Both the position numbers and the translations under genes were made by a program. DNA of 64,000 bases. It comes from Torreya grandis. Taxonomy: Eukaryota; Streptophyta; Pinopsida; Cupressales; Taxaceae. Positions 47,691 to 60,069 of the stretch are shown piece by piece (within the stretch, counting starts at the first letter, position 1; every line of letters starts with the position of its first letter). The notes below the pieces were generated by a model. The model searched no databases, was not told where the DNA came from, and saw only the letters and a list, made by a program, of their open reading frames with translations. Location: assembly GCA_037957365.1 (NCBI GenBank), contig JARHVA010003169.1, positions 70,001 through 134,000 of the forward strand. Direction: 5' to 3'.

Positions 47691-49760
47691 TTGGGAAGTC
47701 ATCTTGATATTATTTTAGTAATTCAAATATTTTTGTAATCTATATCTCATTCCAATAGTTTATTAATGTATCCAACTTTAGTTCTTGGTCTGAGCTAATG
47801 TTACATTGAACAATCTAAACATGGCCATGGTAAGGGTTATCCATATCATCACTTGTGTCTTCAATAGTTCTTATGCCAACATCTATAGGAATATCTAAAT
47901 GGTTGGACAATGGGTTGAATGGAGTGGATCATTCTCCTTCTTCCACTTGAAAGACAAGCTTTTGTTTTCCTAGATGAATTTCTTCACATTGAGATTGAAG
48001 ACTAATGCGAGTGCAGGTACTTGGTATATCTATGGTTCATGGAATAAGTGTAGGGGCTCCTTAGGGTCCTAATGAATAATCCTTATATGTTCTTCCATAG
48101 GACATTGATCACCTGCTACTACTTCATGCATGGCTTGGAGGGTGATGTCTTGGTGAAGAATAGGATAGTGCCGACTTCATGTTCTCCTTTCATAGATGCA
48201 AAAACTTGGTACCCATGTGTCATTATTTATGAATATACAATGCTCATGCTCAAGTGCATATGACTCATCATTTCACCACATTATTTTTCAAGCTTTGATG
48301 CGGGGCTCAAGGGCTTGTATTTTGTTTTAACTAACTACTCCCTTTACTTTGTTATCATGATGGAACTAGTGGTGTAAGGTTGAGCATACCTGATCCCACT
48401 AAAGGAGTCATTCATAATGGGTTTTCCACCATCTTGTAGCTATGATAGCAAAAAGATGAACCAAAGATCAAAGATGATCTTCATCAATGTGGTAAAATTC
48501 TTCAAGGCATTAGATGAAGTCTCAAACTTCCATCTACTGATGGAACCTTGGATCCACATCAAGTCTTTTAAGTGGTGTCTCTATGATAGATCCCCTCATG
48601 ACTTGGCCAATGATAAGGTGAATGAACCTATACCATTTATTAAACTATCATGGCACATTCTCTTGGCTATTGGTGGTATTGTATATTCTACTAGTGAGGT
48701 CATAGTCACCATGAACCTAGTAATTACACATATTACTTGTAGTGTCAAAGATGGATTCAGTATCTGACCATCGAAGAATGCCATCTAGAGTGGGATCTCT
48801 TTACTCATCATTTCTTGTAGTAACATTATATATATGGTTTATATCTTCATCAACATGGATAGGTTATATTTAAGGGGGCCCTTGTGCTTGATCTAGTGGG
48901 ATTAAAGCATGTTGATCAGTGTTTTCAAAACTAATGTAATCCTTCTTAAAGCTTCAATATGAATTATTCTCATAGAACCAACACCTTCCTATTAGAGTTG
49001 AGTAATCATCAACTTTAGCTAGTTTTAGGACCTCAAAATCTGCTTCAAATGGTAATCCTAATATGTCAACTATTATGTTCTTAAGGACCCTAATAGGGTG
49101 CATTCAAGTCTTTTTTACTAAGAATAAGACAAAAGGTGAAGGCTATAATGTTGAAATGGACATTTTGTGCCAAGAATCCTTGGTGAGGATATTAACTTCT
49201 ATACTGGTATTTACGATATACCCTAGATTACCCATTCATTGATGGCATCATTAACCAATATTTCTATATATCTTCTAAGGGAGTAGAGGAACTAGGAGTG
49301 TCTTATCATCGAGAATGATTTAAATAATGATCTTCACTTTGCCTAGTGATGTGAGGGTTAACCTCATTTGGCATTCAATCTTGAATATTAATCTAAACAC
49401 TGAGTTATGGGACAATAGCCTCATCTAGCATACTCTTGTATAGTTCTTGTAAGTCATCTCATGCCACAGGTCAAGGTTTAGCTTCCCTTTGCATAACAAC
49501 ATACTGCATTACATCCTTGTCTTTGAAAAATTGAATCTTTCCTTAAATTCATCATATGAGTGACATTGTATCTTGGAGGACATCCTTTTACTACTGAACA
49601 TTAGGATACATTCTAGCTCATGGTTCTTCCCATCATACTTTCTCAATAGGATTAGCTATCAATTAGGTTTGTCGCCCATTATGGGTGGTAATGTTTACCT
49701 ATTGAACTATAAGGATGGTTAGGCATGTATGCCACTATGGTTTATCAATTCAAATAATAT
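47691..49760 (-). pseudogene. E4 protease and linker region, poorly readable
   Basis: This 2-kb interval between the Gag knuckles and reverse transcriptase should encode protease and the linker. Minus-strand coding character persists, for example IPPIAKRMCHDSLING (48784-48596) and GGKPIMNDSFSGI with YAQPYTTSSIM near 48400. I could not find the Asp-Ser/Thr-Gly active site. The call rests on position more than motif. Confidence 0.5.
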
Positions 49761-49769
49761 CATCACCCT

Positions 49770-51416
49770 TTTCATTTTGATTTTTGGTGATAACTGCATA
49801 TAAGTTAGGACACTCTTCCAGTCGGTGGTCCTTTTTATAGAAAGCACACATCATGTAATCTAGGCAATCCCATTAATAGTGGTCTACAGACCCACATTTT
49901 TAATAGGTTCTAGGTGGTAAATAGCCACCTCCTCATCCTCACCCTCTTCCTCATCCATGGTATCTACCATTGTCTTGAGTATTTCAAACTAAGGTTTGGT
50001 GCATGTCTCACTCTCAAGCTTCATGGATGTCACTAATCAAATGACACTCATTAGTGTCATGAGTATAGGCATCACAAATATTTTAAAATTTAGATACCTT
50101 AGTTTGCATAGTTTGCTACAGAATAGGATAATATTCGACATCATTTTCATCATGGTATATTTCACATGTTTGTTTAAGTACCATGTGGATGTTATTACAT
50201 AGACAATTGCTCATGTATGCCCTTCAAATTCATAATCAGTACACCAAACACCACTACATGTTTCATGTGTGTTATTGGCCATCAACTTCTCAAGTTGTGA
50301 TTCCATGGAAGTTATTTGTGCTTCCATAAAGGGACTAATCCTAGTGTTAATGTTTCTAACCACCTCAGCATAAAGAGTAGCTTCTAAAGCCTTGCAAGGA
50401 CTAGTGATTGTTTATTGAGACAAGATTCATCAAAAGGGTAGTAATAATCCACCCATAAACTATTTTGAATGCTAAGGATCACTAATTTCAAATGACAATT
50501 TAGATAGTAATTTTTTGAACCTTGCATCATATTCATGCACACTTTTGGTAAGCCCTTGTTTTATGTCCTTCAACATTGCTATGCTCTATTGCTCAAATTC
50601 AAGAATGTTAAATTCCTATAGGAAGGTTGTTTTGAGATTATTAAAGTCAACCACCACTTGTTGAGGGTTGAACTTCTGGTACCACCTATACATGCACTCT
50701 AAAAGCATAGTTATGAACTATGTAGCCTTATGTTTAGAATAGGTGATACCTCATGCCCTCAAAATTAATTTGCATTTATGGACATGTTTTACTACATTCT
50801 CCACTCCATGGTATTCAAGTAAGTGTAGTGTCATCTCATAGTAAAGCATCATCAGTGGAGGCACTTGAATGGGTGGTTGTTAGGAAGCTCTAGTTTTCAT
50901 CCCTTGAGGAAGAAGTCTACTTCCTCCTATCCCTCTTAATCCTCCTCTAGTGCCTCCAACATTAATTCTCATGGTATGGGGTACGGTATCTAGTTGGTTG
51001 ACTAATTTGGGGCATATATTCTGTCCTTAAAGGCCAAGTCCACTAGGCATCCCTAGTTGTACCATATAATTTTCTTGAAGAGGGAAATATAGCATTATGT
51101 ATAAATTATCATCAAAAGGCTCAATCTCAATATCCCTTATCAATTAAATTTTTGATTCTAAACTATCTATATCCCAATTTCATATGTGTACTCTATCTGA
51201 CTCAAAAGCATGAGAATGCACTATGGTGGGGGAGCCTAGTTATTTTAAACTTAGTTCCTTAGTTTCTTTTGTCCAAATTATTTCTCATTCATAAGATAGA
51301 AGTGGCATATAATGTGGCTCAAAAGTGATGGGGTCCTCATGTTTTTTTTCTTCACTATGGTTCTTAACAACAATCCTTGAGTTCTCTTGGTTTCTTCCCA
51401 TACCACTAACTCCCAT
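49770..51416 (-). pseudogene. E4 Gag
   Basis: A long minus-strand frame starts at the likely ATG 51416 (MGVSGMGRNQENSRIVVKNH), rich in charged residues. The Gly/Arg-rich part near 50950 (RINVGGTRGGLRGIGGSRL) leads into the capsid: MTLHLLEYHGVENVVKH, RWYQKFNPQQVVVDFN, and SVHEYDARFKKLLSKLSFE near 50530, the retrotransposon-Gag domain. At 49920-49800 two knuckle-like segments appear (CGSVDHY and CAFYKKDHRLEEC). Most of it stays in one frame with single-codon stops. Confidence 0.85.
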
Positions 51417-52054
51417 AATCCTTTGTCGAGATTCATCATACTTTAGTTTTCATAATGTGCACTGGTTGGCTATCATTTTAAACCCATAATATTTTACCAG
51501 CCCTTATTCTCCCCTTATAAAAGTATGACTCATACATAAGAGGATATATCTCTCCATTGGTATAGTTTCTAGTCCAAGATCAACAAATAACTTCTTAATT
51601 TCAAAGGCAAAAAGCTTAAGATAGTGACCACATGGTTCTTGAAGGAATTGGAACTTAGCTTCTTTAAGGCATGAATAAGAGGTTACAACATACTCTATAA
51701 TGTAGTTGTTTAGAACTCCTTTCCATGAAAAGTTGACTACTCATATCTATGTGACTCCAAGTCATGATAAAACCCTTTGTTATTATAAGATCCAAACCTT
51801 CCTCCTTCCAAGATTCCTTGATCATCCTTGAGCATATACTATCAACCAATCATGTAAGTAAACCACAACCTCCAAAAATAAGGTTTTATATAATGGAATG
51901 TAGAGATTTTACTCTACCCACTACCGTGTGGAGATTCCTAGCTCAAGATAAGAAACTACAAAATTGTCTTCAACACTGGTAACCCATTCTTCTATTTTCT
52001 CTAGAATAATATGCTCAAGCATTTTTCCATGACTGTGCTTTAAGGGCTTTAGGT

Positions 52055-52073
52055 CCTGAAAATGGAACCAAAA
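52055..52073 (-). other. Putative E4 primer binding site
   Basis: Minus strand TTTTGGTTCCATTTTCAGG directly follows the 5' LTR. Its position supports a priming role; I cannot name the tRNA. Confidence 0.5.
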
Positions 52074-53053
52074 TGTTGGATTATTTTAGTTAATTCCATC
52101 TTTGGTGCTGAAGTTTATCCTAATGAGCTAGTGCACTGGCCCTTTCATACAAGATTTGGGTCTTGTATGTTCATCCAAAGTGTGTGGCAAAGGACCAGTT
52201 CCCATAGGTTTTGTTGCATAGTTTTGTTGACTTGTTCATATTCTTCTCTTTGTATCAATTAAATGAAGATTATATAAAACCATAAATATACTACTTTGAT
52301 CCTATGATTTCTAGGTTTGATTAATATCATCATGTAGATTATAGTCATATTCTATTAGTATTAAGTGCCTAAAAAATAAAAGAAGATAAAGTATCTCTCA
52401 CATAAAATTCAACACTTAGTTTGAACCATAACTCATAGTAACACAAATTGATACAACCTACTATGTCATATATATTAAGTTTAAAGATCCATCACAATAT
52501 CATTTTAAAATTCATCCATTTGTCACCCCAATGCTTTACAATAGGGGTATTTACTCTTATTTTACCCTAACCAAGTGTTTAAAATCATTAATGGTAAGAA
52601 GAGTTGGCTAATGAACTCTAAACAGACTGAGAATCATGGCACTTAACAATTGGTTCTTCCTAAAGATCTAGGCCTTTATGCCCCTATATCCTTGCTCTAT
52701 ATTATATCTCTTTCCATGTGTTCCTCCCCTTGTGGGATAGTGTAAAAAATCCTATCAATAAGGTCAAAGTGACCCATATGAACTATTCTTCCAACTTTTC
52801 CTACTTCCCATGTGCTCCCCTAGTCTTTTACTTCCTACGTACTTGAATTCTTCATGACTCATTCTCTTCTAACTAGGTCCTTTTGCACTGATTCCTTCAT
52901 GTCATTATCATCTTATTATATGTAGTTTCCTCACCATGGTGTTTCTATTCCTATTAGATACATTCCATGGCCCTCCCGCACCATCATCCTTCTATGTTGT
53001 GTCGGTTCTACACCAAAATAGGACAACACTTGGTCAAAATTCTAGGGCCAACA
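52074..53053 (-). repeat. 5' LTR of E4 (minus orientation)
   Basis: Plus-strand ends are TGTTGGATTATTTTAGTTAA and TTCTAGGGCCAACA. It is collinear with the copy at 39806-40793 and is followed by TAGCC. Confidence 0.94.
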
Positions 53054-53058
53054 TAGCC

Positions 53059-54640
53059 TTTTCTCTCAAACCATCTCAAGGACCACCTAAAAACTTCATG
53101 CCATTCAAAAAATATGAAACATGTATTAAACCAATCTAATAAATCACCTTGAAATACTCATGCCTTGATCTTTTGGATAAACTAAACAAAAAAACACTCT
53201 TCTTCTTCTTAAACCTATCTAGTCTCCTTCTAGCCCTACCTGGAACTTGCAGATCCATCAAATTTCAATATATATATCCTCAAGACCCTAAAATTCATAT
53301 TTTTATCACTCTCATATTCCCTTTTACTTACCCCAATTTTCAATAATTAGCTCAACTTCTCTAACATACTTCCTTCACAAACCAATTTGTTAAATAAGCC
53401 TCCATCTTGACAAAAACATGAATAATTTAAAAATCACAAACCTTAAAATCTCTATGAAGAATGATTTGACAGCCCATTTGTCCCATTTATCCTATTAAGA
53501 AGCTTTAAGAACTCAAATCATAAGGTAGACCACTTTCTAGCAAAGTCTAAAACCCTAAAAACTTAAAACAAACAAGGTCAACAAACCTCATCCTAGTCAA
53601 TGCACACCTCTAAAACTTCTTGTACACTTGGAGACACCCATCACACACTTTTGGACCGATATTTGAGCCTTCATACCTTTGGCAAGATTGACTTCCTATA
53701 AACCATTTTAGGACTTGCATACTCTTAATCACGAACTAGGAAATCTGAGAGCAAACAAAAATCTCCAATTTGACTTCAACATATCTTCAGACCATAAAAC
53801 CACCTAGAACATGCTAGAATAAGGTTAACATACATTTATATTCAAAAATATCATCTTGAAAAATCAAAAATACATCTTTTTATACTTGAAAACCTTTAAT
53901 CTAACCCTGTAGATTGACCATATACAACTATGACATCATATTGACATCACCACAACATATCTTCCACCTAGACAAACCTACTCCAACTGAAAATACTCAT
54001 CTCTAACCTTATAGGAAATTTTTAAGAACACCAAAAAAATACTTGATTCTCTACTGAAAGGAGTCTCTTAAGAATCATAGATAAAGGCATCCTTTGTACC
54101 ACAATGCTCTAAAATAAAGTGAAGTCAAGAGTGGCCCACATCTCCTTAGTAACCATTGTAATCCTCTTATATCTATAAAACTTCTTGATCTTGTTTTTAT
54201 TCTTCATAGTATGAACTCTGACAACTAGTTCCTTTTCCATATCATCTCCTTCTCTTCTAAGATATAATTAACAACACATGGAGAAACTATGAAATCTTGA
54301 CATACCTTTTCATTTGAAGAATCAACCTTATAGTTCTAAACCTCATCATTAAGCACTAACAATTGATGTTCTTTGTATGATACATGATCATAAATAGTAA
54401 GATGTTCACTTGGATCCATACATACCTTAGAACTAGCCTTAACCAACACCTTGGTTTTCTCCTTGAGCTAGGTCTCTTCATTCTCAACATGAGCAGACAA
54501 TGAGAGCTCTTAGTACTCTTCAACTTCTATAGCATTTTCCACTATAGAAAATAAATTACTTGGACTTGTAGTTTCATCATGACTCATACTTACCACCTTT
54601 GGTTTCCATGAGATAAATTTCCTTCTTTCTTACACTATTA
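53059..54640 (-). pseudogene. E5 Gag C-terminal extension (decayed, no pol)
   Basis: From 54640 down to about 54060 the minus strand keeps coding character: FISWKPKVVSMSHDETT, VKASSKVCMDPSEHLTIYDH and SSNEKVCQDFMVSP, rich in Ser, Glu and Lys. This would be a polar extension after the last zinc knuckle. Below about 54050 I see nothing readable down to the E4 insertion at 53054. No protease motif follows. Confidence 0.5.
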
Positions 54641-54649
54641 GAGCCTGAT

Positions 54650-54960
54650 TTAACTTATTTTAGCTTAATGGCTTTTGTTTGCATAACCTAGCAATGTGAC
54701 CAAACTTCTTACAGTTGTAGCAAATAATACTTCTTGATGGAAACTCAATTTATCTTACCTTGTTTCAGAAATTACTTATAAAAGTGTCCCTTATCAATAT
54801 AGTTGAAACATTTAGCCTTGATCATACCTTTTGACTGATGACTCCCATCATATTCCCATGAAAACTCATTCGTAATAGGTCTTTTACTTCTCTAGCTCTA
54901 TACCCAAACTGATTACAAATATAACAGTAACCATTAAAATTTGTATACCTCATGGAATGT
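54650..54960 (-). pseudogene. E5 Gag, two CCHC zinc knuckles
   Basis: Minus strand: FNGYCYICNQFGYRARE near 54940-54890 (first knuckle, His changed to Tyr and last Cys missing) and ICYNCKKFGHIARLC near 54720-54675, a complete C-x2-C-x4-H-x4-C. The pair in this order and spacing is typical of some plant copia Gag proteins. They bind element RNA. Confidence 0.85.
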
Positions 54961-55225
54961 GGTTGTCTTATCTGATTTTTATTCATTATTCTTGATGATT
55001 TGTCTTCAAAGTATGATCCACCTTTCTCTCATTGACATTCATGTCAAATTTAGAAAAGCTTTGGGCTCTTTAGTAAAACCTAATCTAGATCAGTCAATAA
55101 ATAGCTTTTGACTTTTTACGAGATCATCTAGATCATTATAACTTTTATCAAACTTGATAAATGATTTCACCTTACTTATATAATTCCAAAGACATAATCT
55201 CATAAGCATATCTTGAGCATTCTTC

Positions 55226-55790
55226 TTATTTGGCTCTTAGACTTGTAGACATAGATTCCAACTTAGAATTAAGAAACATGATAATGCATTCATGATCTCT
55301 ATATTTAACCAATCTTTCCTCAAACACATTTAATTTCTCCTCATAGTCCTTGAGTTTAGATTTCATCTTCTTATTGATCCTCTTCTTAATCTTGAATTCT
55401 TTAAGAGCATTCATCACTTCAGTCTCACAGTCTACCTCATCTTCATCATTATCTAAATCACTCAAAGTAGACTCCTTTTGATGTGAGAAAATACCTTCCT
55501 CCACTATGAACAAGGCTTAATATTTAGTGGGACCATCATCTTCATGATCATACTCAAAGTCACTGACTTCACTCTCATCTGATGAGTTGTAATGTTCTTT
55601 GGTGTAGAGACTCTTCTTGTCCTTGAAGTACTTCTTTTTCTTGTCAAACCTTCTGAATCCCTTTTTGCTTTTATCAGACCTAAATGATCTCTTGCCATCA
55701 TCATGACTTTGATCATGCTCTTCATCATCATCCTTCTTATATGTGTGAGGGAAATTATTATTAAAATGTCATACCTCTCCATAATTGAAG
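55226..55790 (-). pseudogene. E5 Gag, basic and acidic coiled-coil region
   Basis: A first, degenerate knuckle (FNYGEV) near 55785 is followed by a Lys/Arg-rich stretch (KSKKGFRRFDKKKKYFKDKK) and an acidic run near 55560. From 55513 to 55226 a charged region with heptad-like Leu/Ile spacing (MKSKLKDYEEKLNVFEERL) should form a coiled coil, likely for Gag self-assembly. One in-frame stop separates the two halves. Confidence 0.8.
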
Positions 55791-56582
55791 CATTTGAGGG
55801 GTAGTTTACCCTTATAATTGCCTGAACCTATTTTCAAGTTCATTGGAATCAAATCAATTAGTTTATCCTCATCTATATTATAAATTTCATCCTCCTTAGG
55901 TTTATTACCTTAGAACTTATTATTTTTATTCATTTTAGTCTTTAAAGTTGCTTCTTTATTTGGTGTTATATCATCATTCTTCCTCATCTCATAGGTAGTA
56001 AGGGTGTCATGCAATTGATCCATCTTCAACTGAGTAAGATCATGAATTTCTTCTATAGCAGATACTTTTGGATCAAACTTGAGGGATAGATACCTTAATA
56101 CCTTTTGAACCATAGTAGCCTCTTCAAGGTTCTCTCCAAGACCTCTGATCATGTTCACAATCTCATTAACTCTCTGTATAAATGATGCCATAGAATATTT
56201 TTCCTTCATCTTGAGACTTTCAAATTATCTTCTATGAGTCTATAACTTATCAATCTTGACCTTTGAATCTTCTTCATAAATGATCTGTATTTTGTCCCAT
56301 ATCTCTTTATTATATTTATAATATATTACCTTGGTTTATTCACTCTCTAAAAGACCATAATTCATAGCATTTCATTGCTTTATAATTATTTTCAAACAAA
56401 TTCTTATTTGCAACACTAGATGGACGAGCAGATAGAGAAACATATCCATCCACAATAGATTACCATACATCAAACACTAGGGACATAATTTATGTCCTCA
56501 TTCTTGCACTTCAAAAATCATAACTTGATCCATTGAACATTGGTGCTTTCTTAGTATAGAACCCTCCTTGATGACTACCCAT
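55791..56582 (-). pseudogene. E5 Gag N-terminal and capsid region
   Basis: The likely start is the minus-strand ATG at 56582 (MGSHQGGFYTKKAPMFNGSS), giving the copia Gag opening with a YDF and RMRT segment. The frame then decays and becomes readable again at 56209-55910: SMASFIQRVNEIVNMIRGLG, MVQKVLRYLSLKFDP and LTQLKMDQLHDTLTTYE, the standard capsid helices of plant copia Gag. It lies 50 bp after the priming site. Confidence 0.86.
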
Positions 56583-56629
56583 ATTGTACCTTGGTTCACC
56601 TTCAAGATGTCAATCCTTTATCAAAGGAC

Positions 56630-56645
56630 CTACTCTGATACCAAT
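56630..56645 (-). other. E5 primer binding site (initiator-Met tRNA type)
   Basis: Minus strand TTGGTATCAGAGTAGG immediately follows the 5' LTR. It matches the copia initiator-Met site over TGGTATCAGAG and fixes the orientation of E5. Confidence 0.92.
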
Positions 56646-58643
56646 TATTAAAGGTATAATCACTAAGAGGGAGGGGATGAATTATTGAATCCATAAATTT
56701 TAATTTCAATTATAATCCTTTCAAAAACCCTTTGACATCCTCAAATTATCATAGTTTCCAAAACACTCTTCTGCTAAAGCACAATTTTCTCAAATAACAT
56801 TTTATGCACACAGTCACTATAAATGAACACACAATCAAATTATAAACCATTGTTCATACTAGATATGATTGATCAAACCTTAATAATGCACATATATTAT
56901 CTTTATTTATTTTATAACATGTTCCAATAGCTAATTCATCATGATACATTGAATTACCATTAGAACGAGCTCAAATATCCTTCTTGCGTTCTTAATAGAT
57001 GAACATGAATAATATAGTCAACTTTAAACCTAAATATATTTGATTATAAACACTTTAATATCTTTAAATCTATATTTCAAAATTCATCTTTTAGTCTTCT
57101 ACCACTTTGATTTTTACACCATGAGAAAAAAATTCATAGATCAAAAGTTATGGCTCAAAAACCAAACACTAGTCTTTCCTTTGTTAAATTTAAATATTTG
57201 AATTCAAATAGTCATAGTTAGACATTGAACACTATTATATCATCTCATGTAATCACTGGTTTATATCAATCATGCACCATAGATATTATTATATTAATAT
57301 CAACCTTTAACTCATAATGTGCCAATGCCAAATGTTAAACCTCAAATAATTGACCTCATATCATGCAATCTAACAGTATTGACTCAACACACACTGTCGA
57401 CCTCTGTGGATCAATCCGATCTTTTATCTTATATCACTCACCATTAAATATTACTCATAACCCCATTATCATGACACTTTGAACCCTCATTTTCATTTTG
57501 ATCACTTTTACTATTAAACATCATGCATTTATCCTCATCTTGCTACTTTTGGATAACTTGGAATGAACACGCTTTATTGATCCTTTTGTAAGGAGATCGA
57601 TCTTTAACTTCGTTACCCAAATGAACACTTGACATCTTTGACTAGATGTTCACTATATATCTTCACTATATAATCACTTGAGAGACATTATATCTCCATC
57701 TGGTCCTGATCTTTAACATCATGAAAAATAGACTAAGTATAGAGACGATTGATATCTGCCTAGAAAGCCAACTTTGCACAGTCATATCTTTTACCTTGCT
57801 CACTCGCATGTTCTTAAATTTGGGCCATATGATCTCCTTACATAGGATAATATAATCATATATCAATATAATCTTGGAACCTTTTCATGTACAATACATA
57901 ACACCATTAATTTTCTTACTTAGATTTTTCTCTCATAGAGACAACTATGTTAAGAACTATCTAGAAAGGCCAACTTTGAACATCCATATCTTTTGATGCA
58001 CTTCATCGCAAGACCTAAAATTTAGCACTAATAAACTAAGAATAAAACTAAACAAACCCATATGATCAAATTCTCTTTACATCTTCACACATGAAAATAT
58101 GACTATATCAATATTCTTATTCGACTCTTCTTGTCACATTGCAAATTTGGCTAGGTATGTGAAAACATTATCAAACTACCTACAAGCCCAACTTTGAATT
58201 TGCATATCTTTAGTTTCACTTCATTACATTATTTGAGAATTTAAACATAGAAATTAAGGACTAATGTGATCATGACCATATGACCAACTCGCCTTGACTC
58301 ATCCACACATGGCAATGGTGATGTCAGCAAACTACCTACTCAGTTTTTCTACCACTAGACCTAAAATGTCTAGATAAAAATAATAATCAACTAGATGAAA
58401 TATATATATGAACATAAGCATTTAAAATATTAAAAAAAATCTTAAATTTCTTATTTTACATGCTCAATACCCCATACTCATTCCTAAACATCTCTAACCA
58501 TGCCAAAACTGAAGATCAACCAAGCCTCATTTAACCATACTAGGTCAAGCACATTACACACTTTGTCATTGTCACTTAGACTATCAAGGCACTTCATCCA
58601 ATCATAAGGACACCTCCATCACATCATTTGCAACTCTCCAACA
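56646..58643 (-). repeat. 5' LTR of E5 (minus orientation), internally deleted
   Basis: Plus-strand ends are TATTAAAGGTATAATCAC and CAACTCTCCAACA, followed by ATAGG. It lacks about 0.93 kb present in the other copy; the junction is near 56715. The remainder is collinear with 37470-39379. Confidence 0.92.
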
Positions 58644-58648
58644 ATAGG

Positions 58649-60060
58649 TTCAACCTAGTTGACCTAAAACTGATATTGACAAAAATTCATTAGGTCATGC
58701 GCTAGGTCAATTAAGAGTCGACCTAGACCCTAAATGAGTTTCACCAATAAGAGTACAAGGTCAACCCAATAGACCTAGTACTATATATTATTGAAAGGGG
58801 TTTTAGGTTAGTAAAAAGGGGATGAAATGTGGGAAATTATTAGATAAGTGTACAAGAGAGAAGAACAAGCTTAAGGTAATGTTTCTAAGTAAAATGTAGT
58901 AAGGAGAAAATAAGATAAATGAAAGGATATAATTGAAAAACACATACCTTTACTTAACTTAGTATTGTAGATAAAGAAGGAGACTACGAGAAAAGTGAAG
59001 GCATCCAATATGAGGAACATTAGGCAAACCTGTAGAGATTCAAAAAAATCTAAAATTTTAGAATATAGGAATATAGTAGTGGAAAATATTCTCATGATTT
59101 CATGATTTCATAACTTTTTATGATTTGAAAAATGAGTGATTAAAAAAAAATATATGATCAAAACAAGGAATCTGATGATAAATAGTTGAAAGGTAAAGAA
59201 TTGTGAATAGTAACTTTAAATACAGTGAAAAGAAAGTCATTTGCTATTTTTTGACTTATTTTGAAATAAAAATAGAGATTTGAGAGACTTAGCAAAAGCT
59301 GAAAGATCCAAGATGGTAAAGAGATGATAGTTGAGACAAGGAGGATGCCTAGTAGTTGCAATGGGTGCAGCACATGTAGCAACTGAGAATTTCAAATTTA
59401 TTGAGTATTTTATTGAAAATTAAGAGTTTTATATAAATTTATAATTTAGACCATTTACAGAAACTAAAATGAACCCCTGTAAGTTTTTAATGGTACTAGA
59501 GGTCAAATGGGGAATGGATTAAAAATAATCAAAGTAATAATTATTGAAGACATTTATTACAAGTGGGTCAAAGAGTCAATAGTTTGAATCAACTAGGTCA
59601 ACCCAGTCAAACTAATAGGTTAAGAATCATGATTTGATATTGTTAACTTAGTAGGTATAGGTTGACTTAGTTGATTTAGTTAAAGTGATGACTTATTACC
59701 CTAGTGCAGACTTAGTTAATCCAATTTTTTGACTTATTACTAAGGTTAAAATGAAAAGGTTGACTTAGTTCATTAAGTCCACATGGTCAACCCAATACTA
59801 TTAGGTTGACTTAGTATGTTACTAAGCTGCTAGTATAGTATCAAAATGCAAAAATTTGGTTGAAATAGTATGTTAAAATCCTAGGTTAACTGAGTGAGTA
59901 CTAAAATGGCCAAGTAGGCTAAAAAAGGTTAAATTGGTAGGAAATGAATATATTAAGTCAAATTAGGTTTACTTTTATTAAAAAATTAAAATAATGTATT
60001 TGATTATAAGTAACTTGGAGGTTTGATACATCTTTTGTTATTTGATGATTGTAGTGGTGA
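58649..60060. other. Motif-rich spacer right of stack B
   Basis: No coding sequence recognised. The stretches 58650-58790 and 59560-59960 repeat short phrases such as GGTCAACCC and GGTTGACTTAGT many times in both orientations, without a fixed period. They might be a decayed minisatellite or a gene-poor part of an unidentified element. Confidence 0.45.
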
Positions 60061-60069
60061 TGAAGATTT

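Larger units (their letters stand above)
39801..53058 (-). mobile_element. E4: 13.2-kb Ty3/gypsy retrotransposon with pol and an extra 3' reading frame
   Basis: LTRs at 39806-40793 (988 bp) and 52074-53053 (980 bp), with target duplication TAGCT (39801-39805) and TAGCC (53054-53058; one transition). On the minus strand the interior (11.3 kb) carries Gag, a poorly readable protease region, reverse transcriptase, RNase H and integrase in that order, which is the Ty3/gypsy arrangement. About 0.9 kb past the integrase a further 3.4-kb decayed frame fills the space up to the 3' LTR. That is where env-like genes sit in some plant gypsy elements. Everything is broken by stops and shifts. Confidence 0.93.
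36465..58648 (-). mobile_element. E5: outer copia-type, gag-only LTR retrotransposon of stack B
   Basis: Target duplication ATAGG at 36465-36469 and 58644-58648 encloses two LTRs, 36470-39379 (2910 bp) and 56646-58643 (1998 bp). On the minus strand the order is 5' LTR (right), priming site, Gag region, nested E4, polypurine tract, 3' LTR (left). Without E4 the interior is about 4.0 kb. It holds a copia Gag with several zinc knuckles and a coiled-coil stretch, but no protease, integrase, reverse transcriptase or RNase H that I can see. It therefore looks like a copia-type gag-only element dependent on enzymes from relatives. Confidence 0.9.
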
